A DNA stretch of 48,798 nucleotides. Origin: an uncultured Verrucomicrobiota bacterium. GTDB lineage: Bacteria; Verrucomicrobiota; Verrucomicrobiia; Limisphaerales; AAA164-E04. Shown piece after piece: positions 45,701-48,798 of the stretch; within the stretch, counting starts at the first letter, position 1, and every line of letters starts with the position of its first letter. Below the pieces are notes generated by a model. It was not told the DNA's origin, made no database searches, and was given only the letters and a program-made list of their open reading frames with translations. The DNA is taken from the NCBI GenBank assembly GCA_913061285.1, contig CAJXVR010000012.1:1-48798 (forward strand), written 5' to 3'. A program made the position numbers and the translations under genes.

Positions 45701-46706
45701 TGGCGCGACAGAGGGGAACAGTCCATTTCAGGCAGTCTGGCTTTCTGACGAGGAGCGTGACGGCTATTTGCAGGAGATTCGGAGATTGGCAGAAGAGCGG
45801 GTGGGATTAGATCGCGTCCCAGTTGTTTTTGAGGGGAATGCTCCAGCGAAGATTGAGGATAACCAAGAACTGCGACAGTTGCTTGAGAATGGGGCGGATA
45901 CCATCTCTCAGACCGTGCGAGCCTGGTTGGGAGCTCCAAATTCGATCAAGGGGCCAACGAACGCTGCCTTCGATCTTCAAAGCGGAAGCAACCTGCTCGT
46001 CTTGGGACAGAATGAAGAAATGGCTTTTTCATTGGTTCTTTGTGGCCTCGTTTCATTGGCGGCCCATTATCCGGCTGAGGGCGCTGAGTTTGTGATTGTA
46101 GACGCCATCGCAGAGCACTCACCCCAGCGTGAGCTGCTGGACCGGGTGCTCTCGTTCATGCCGCATCGCGTTCGAACTTTGAAGGACGAAAGCTTGGAGA
46201 CGGTGATGTCTGACCTTAGCGCGTTGCTTGAAACTAGGGTAACCAACAACGATCCGGCGGGGGCCGTTTTCGTTGTCGTCCTTGGTATTCAGTCGTTCAA
46301 GAAACTTCGACCTGAGGATGAGTTTAGTTTCTCCGCCAGTGATGAATCAATGGGGCCGAAACCCGGGGACGTCTTTGATCGCATCATTCGAGAAGGTCCG
46401 GCTGTCGGTATGCGTGCCCTCGTGACCGTTGATTCCTACAATAGTTCCCAACGGTATTTGAGCCGAAAAGCATTGTCTGAATTTGAGATGCGTGTTCTGT
46501 TTCAGATGAGCGCTAACGATTCAGCTGCATTGATCGATAGCACAAAAGCGAGTCAGCTGGGGCTTCATCGAGCCTTGTTTTACAATGAGCGAAAAGGACA
46601 CCTTGAGACTTTTCGGCCCTACGCCTTGCCGGGAAACGCTTGGTTGACTGAGGTTGAAGCACTGCTTGGAGGGGAGCGTCGCGAGGTGGAATCAACGCCG
46701 AGCTGA
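42789..46706 (+). CDS. FtsK/SpoIIIE-EssC-type membrane ATPase
   Basis: A 1305-residue protein starting at GTG 42789 with AAGGA before it. Residues 1-200 are a long coiled coil (RDRQQSEEAAGRASAQLQ). Two membrane helices lie at about 210-235 and 252-275. Residues about 280-430 are again helical. A degenerate FtsK-like module (about 440-740) lacks a Walker A lysine. The central module has Walker A GKTGSGKST at 769-777 and Walker B LVLIDEFQE with D877-E878. A third module (about 1040-1300) has no Walker A. EssC/EccC proteins also have three ATPase modules, but usually with N-terminal FHA or other domains. The likely role is export or membrane translocation of the small proteins encoded next to it. 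Confidence 0.88.
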   Translation: MDSLLTAGRTIKVVEELRETVNGLVARETTLIEARDQELDAIRRKYDLLKARDRQQSEEAAGRASAQLQAKRSRLESKYDGRQRWIEESLKRAKAALDHSEEQTLSQQKYENQKDLLLASRKHDADSVALDKTLKSFTNELDVELERFEVIKERVWRIGRVYSPLRKSFEREPEDSSGHEVYADEYQGLEELRAELQRIEKGLGGSLRTSVVRFFSAVPFWMILLLISVSVGLGYAFPQIGDLLGINPGQILQGGLIASVAVSVAYGAGFLLAKRPVQQLIGHIWRVHGLSAQCRDAARRSRERAIVVVQDALQEVEGRLESAWQSVRRQSAQTLRAGMEKLDKQSLRLLEKNKSMRQLALASVSESEGGALGVGAEERVGGTKIAAEQAALEAEVVKRFADEMDTLVGEWNERVPKRVDELERSGGAGAIESCWGSDTSALQHWQAPREGNPAGQFASLSLNCGRIVEALPVDPRMDWDAAGTLLVPLAVKMPLGESVLFESDGTSPQEVVNAMNEIVLRLLMSSPVGRLRFTLIDPVGLGQNFAGLMHLADYDDQIVNRRIWTQSAQVDQCLKDLTEHMEKVTQMYLRNEYDSLAEYNRVAGNVAEKFHLLVVSDFPVGFSESALRRLQSIAVSGPRCGVFLILHRDRRQPLLDDSVLDDLRKHCVWLESHGSDYRLGAFRWRGAALNWNESPDSQSVIDLIHRIGQASVDSNRVEVPFSHVVPPEETRWSLETGEVIKVPIGRTGASKLQYLTLGKGTQQHALIAGKTGSGKSTLFHVIITNLALWCRPDQVEFYLVDFKKGVEFKCYATHRLPHAKVVAIESDREFGLSVLERVDQELRRRGDLFRDQGVQDLASYRKAAPGEMLPRTLVLIDEFQEYFVEDDRVAQNAAVLLDRIVRQGRAFGIHVILGSQTLGGAYTLARTTFAQMVVRVALQCDEADSYLIMDENNSAPRLLSRPGEGIYNDSSGATEGNSPFQAVWLSDEERDGYLQEIRRLAEERVGLDRVPVVFEGNAPAKIEDNQELRQLLENGADTISQTVRAWLGAPNSIKGPTNAAFDLQSGSNLLVLGQNEEMAFSLVLCGLVSLAAHYPAEGAEFVIVDAIAEHSPQRELLDRVLSFMPHRVRTLKDESLETVMSDLSALLETRVTNNDPAGAVFVVVLGIQSFKKLRPEDEFSFSASDESMGPKPGDVFDRIIREGPAVGMRALVTVDSYNSSQRYLSRKALSEFEMRVLFQMSANDSAALIDSTKASQLGLHRALFYNERKGHLETFRPYALPGNAWLTEVEALLGGERREVESTPS

Positions 46707-46733
46707 TTAGCCTTGGAGAGATGATCTTGCTCT

Positions 46734-47300
46734 CTAGCCTTCGAGCTCTTTTTTCGTTGTTGCGTGAAGCGCCTCGTACTCTGCTCGGATCTTATCTTTG
46801 TTTGCGCGATCCATTCGGTCGATGAAGAGCAGCCCATTTAGGTGGTCTGTCTCGTGTTGGACTGCTCGGGCCAGGAGTCCCTCACAGCGAAATTCTAATG
46901 TTGAACCGTCTGGTTGTAGGGACTCGACATCGATCGTTCTTGGGCGGCTCACGTCGCCATAGATCTCAGGGAAGCTGAGGCAGCCTTCTTGCCCTAGCTC
47001 ATAGTCCTCATGTTGGGTGATTTTCGGATTGAGGAGAACGAGTGGCATATGGTCGTTGAGTTCAACTTCCTCGCCGTTAATCCACATAGTCGATTCCCGA
47101 TCTTTGGATTCACTCACATCAATGACTGTCAGTTGAATCGCAAGATTAATTTGCTGTGCTGCCAGGCCGATGCCATGAGCCTCGTCCATTGTTTCCAGCA
47201 TGTTATTAATGAGTTCCTCCAATCCTTCCATCTCGGGATCAGCGAGTGCACCTTTTTGGCGGAGGACGGGATGACCATATTTCACGATCGGTAAGACCAT
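46734..47300 (-). CDS. def: Peptide deformylase
   Basis: A 188-residue iron-dependent enzyme that removes the formyl group from nascent proteins. All three motifs are intact: GIGLAAQQ (43-50), EGCLSFP (metal ligand C107) and QHETDH (H149, E150, H153). It ends 28 bases after the ATPase stop and is convergent with it. The function complements fmt at 16665 but the genes are far apart. Confidence 0.96.
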   Translation of the reverse strand: MVLPIVKYGHPVLRQKGALADPEMEGLEELINNMLETMDEAHGIGLAAQQINLAIQLTVIDVSESKDRESTMWINGEEVELNDHMPLVLLNPKITQHEDYELGQEGCLSFPEIYGDVSRPRTIDVESLQPDGSTLEFRCEGLLARAVQHETDHLNGLLFIDRMDRANKDKIRAEYEALHATTKKELEG

Positions 47301-47414
47301 GAGTATATTTTGAATTGTGAACTCGACTTAGGGCAAGACGAAAGGCGACGTCATTTGCGCTATCCTGGGATCAAGGTAGTAAATTGGCGGGTTCTTTCGG
47401 TGTGGGGTTAGCAC

Positions 47415-48542
47415 TTACTGTGCGCTGGGCCAGTTGCGAAGGATCTCTGCGAGATCGCTGACAAGGGGGCTACGCCCTGAGCGTACGTAGTGACCACTGC
47501 TTGAAACTCCTAAATTGAGGGACATCGTTGGAGAAAGTCCGAGTAATTGCCCTAAGCAGAAGCCGGCATTGAAATGATCCCCAGCCCCTGTCGTGATAAC
47601 CGGTTTTTCAACGAAAGGACCCGGAACCCAGGTAGTCTCGTTCTCAGTAACCGCGAGGGCGTAAGCCACCGGGTGGACGACAAGGACATCGACATCGAGT
47701 TTCTCGAATAGCTTCTCCGTTAGCAGGCAACGTCCTTCCCTTGTGTTGGCTCCAATGGGGATTCCGTAGACTTCGGCTAATTCCATGGCTTCTTTTTCAT
47801 TGAGCCCAAGGATGACCCTCAGGTGTTTGCGAAATCGGCCCAAGAGTGTCATTGCGTGAAGAAGATCTTCGTTCTCTCGCTTTTCAGGGTCGCAAAGGTC
47901 GAAGAATCCGACTCGATTGGCACTTCGGTCGGGTAAGAGACCATCATCGAGAATCGCTTCCCAGATTTCGCTCATGTAGGGAACCATCGTCCAATTGACG
48001 AATGAGATGAGATTCGCCGAGGTGATTCGATTTTCTAAGGTTTCCCTTCCCATCCGTTCTTGAATGACCGGCCACCGGATATCGTTGAGTGGGGTCATTT
48101 TCCCCAGCATGAGCTTCCCATCGTCAAACTCGAGGGCGTCCGTATGAGCAGCGTCGGCAATTGAGAAAACGTCGCTCTTGTCTGCGAGAGTTTGGAAAAC
48201 GGGATGCATGTTGGGATAGCCAAGGGCACCTACGTAGGAAACACCTACGCCGAAGGCTGCAAGAGCGTTCGCCATGATGGGGCCGTTGCCTCCGAGTTTC
48301 ACTCGCTGGGTGACGAGTTCAATATTCGTGCTTTTTCCGGCGGCTTCGGCGATGCGGTTGGCGTACTCCAGTATCGTTGGAATGCGTTGGAAATGGTTTG
48401 CGTCCTCCCGTTTGTCGACAACATGAATGATCTCATCGACAAAGCCGTCTAGGCCGACGAAGGCCTTGAGGGAGTCTGCTCGTTGCGATTCACGAGTGAG
48501 TGCTTCGAGACATTGAGAACGTGTTTCTTCTGGGGATGACAT
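47415..48542 (-). CDS. PfkB-family carbohydrate kinase
   Basis: A 375-residue ribokinase-fold enzyme. PfkB signature 2 is TTGAGDHFNAGF with the catalytic aspartate, and the N-terminal GGNGPIMANALAAFGVG substrate-binding loop corresponds to PfkB signature 1. The start MSSPEETRSQ is slightly longer than the family average. The substrate (fructose, ribose, adenosine or a keto-sugar acid) cannot be fixed. It lies 57 bases after the parB stop on the same strand. Confidence 0.9.
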   Translation of the reverse strand: MSSPEETRSQCLEALTRESQRADSLKAFVGLDGFVDEIIHVVDKREDANHFQRIPTILEYANRIAEAAGKSTNIELVTQRVKLGGNGPIMANALAAFGVGVSYVGALGYPNMHPVFQTLADKSDVFSIADAAHTDALEFDDGKLMLGKMTPLNDIRWPVIQERMGRETLENRITSANLISFVNWTMVPYMSEIWEAILDDGLLPDRSANRVGFFDLCDPEKRENEDLLHAMTLLGRFRKHLRVILGLNEKEAMELAEVYGIPIGANTREGRCLLTEKLFEKLDVDVLVVHPVAYALAVTENETTWVPGPFVEKPVITTGAGDHFNAGFCLGQLLGLSPTMSLNLGVSSSGHYVRSGRSPLVSDLAEILRNWPSAQ

Positions 48543-48599
48543 AGAATTCCCTTGGATGCCTGTTTCTATCGGTGGCGATAATCTACGTGCGGCCTGGAC

Positions 48600-48798
48600 T
48601 CAATCAGGGTCGATGCCGCAAAGCTGAATGATCCTCTCAAGATCTTCATCTGAAAAGAACTTTACTTCGACAGTGCCCTTTCCTTCGTTGTACTTGAGAG
48701 CGACCTTGGTGCTGAACCGTTGACAGATTTTCTCCTCCAGCCGTTTGATGTTCGGATCTTGCTGCGCGGCTTTCGGAGGGGTGGGTTTCGTCGGGGGG
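48600..48798 (-). CDS. parB: Chromosome-partitioning protein ParB, C-terminus only
   Basis: The minus-strand frame ending at 48600 encodes a Pro-rich linker followed by DPNIKRLEEKICQRFSTKV, GTVEVKFFSDEDLERIIQLC, and ends in IDPD. This matches the C-terminal dimerisation domain of ParB/Spo0J. The gene continues beyond the window edge, so its HTH and CTPase domains are not seen. ParB binds parS and segregates chromosomes; a parS site was not searched beyond this window. Confidence 0.8.
   Translation of the reverse strand, partial: PPTKPTPPKAAQQDPNIKRLEEKICQRFSTKVALKYNEGKGTVEVKFFSDEDLERIIQLCGIDPD

Noticed and set aside
46707-46733. Shared terminator between the FtsK-like gene and def
   Set aside because: Only a partial GAGAG/CTCTC pairing is visible, with no T-run on either strand that clearly follows it.

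Overview
The window looks like chromosomal DNA of a marine Verrucomicrobiota bacterium, probably class Opitutae. Supporting signs are two secreted sulfatases, a tandem 3-keto-disaccharide hydrolase-type (DUF1080) protein, a PVC-type membrane-bound dehydrogenase homologue, a lone DUF1559-like pseudopilin, a DUF4266 lipoprotein, and a secreted LamG protein with a short C-terminal domain of a type common in Opitutae. The genus cannot be fixed from this sequence. No insertion sequence, phage or CRISPR array was seen.

Layout. 1-2043: end of a class V aminotransferase and a stand-alone C-terminal half of carbamoyl-phosphate synthase large subunit (split carB). 2272-9863: rod-shape operon mreB-mreC-mreD-mrdA(PBP2)-rodA-rng, closed by a strong terminator. 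9948-12811 (minus): WecA-like glycosyl-phosphate transferase and a PVC-type dehydrogenase lacking cytochrome c. 13035-14324: ECF sigma factor, small membrane protein and Cys-rich periplasmic sensor, a CnrH/CnrY/CnrX-like triad. 14492-23652: housekeeping and repair genes (threonine aldolase, HAD phosphatase, EVE protein, fmt, NAD(P)HX repair, MsrP, Dtd, metallophosphoesterase, methyltransferase). 23686-30646: sulfatases, DUF1080 protein, secreted esterase, Nudix hydrolase and lipid kinase. 30846-33545: pseudopilin and TPR protein. 33840-36119: DUF4266 lipoprotein, outer-membrane beta-barrel and a thioredoxin-like protein. 36214-36288: tRNA-Lys(CTT). 36840-40304: secreted triple-LamG protein. 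40575-46706: signal peptidase, an NTF2-like protein, two WXG100-like small proteins, a coiled-coil protein and a three-module FtsK/EssC-like ATPase. 46734-48798 (minus): def, a PfkB kinase and the C-terminus of parB.

Two items stand out. First, the thioredoxin-like gene at 35283-36119 has an in-frame TGA exactly where the first active-site cysteine of a CxxC motif belongs. The TGA is followed by an open frame of 204 codons and, 17 bases downstream, by a 6-bp hairpin with the loop GGUC, as in a bacterial SECIS element. This reads as an exported selenoprotein with a U-x-x-C centre in a DUF4266/beta-barrel operon. Second, 41731-46706 looks like a type VII-secretion-like locus in a Gram-negative bacterium: two small WXG100-like proteins, a coiled-coil partner, and a membrane-anchored ATPase with one intact P-loop between two degenerate modules, lacking the FHA domains and other core components of classical systems.
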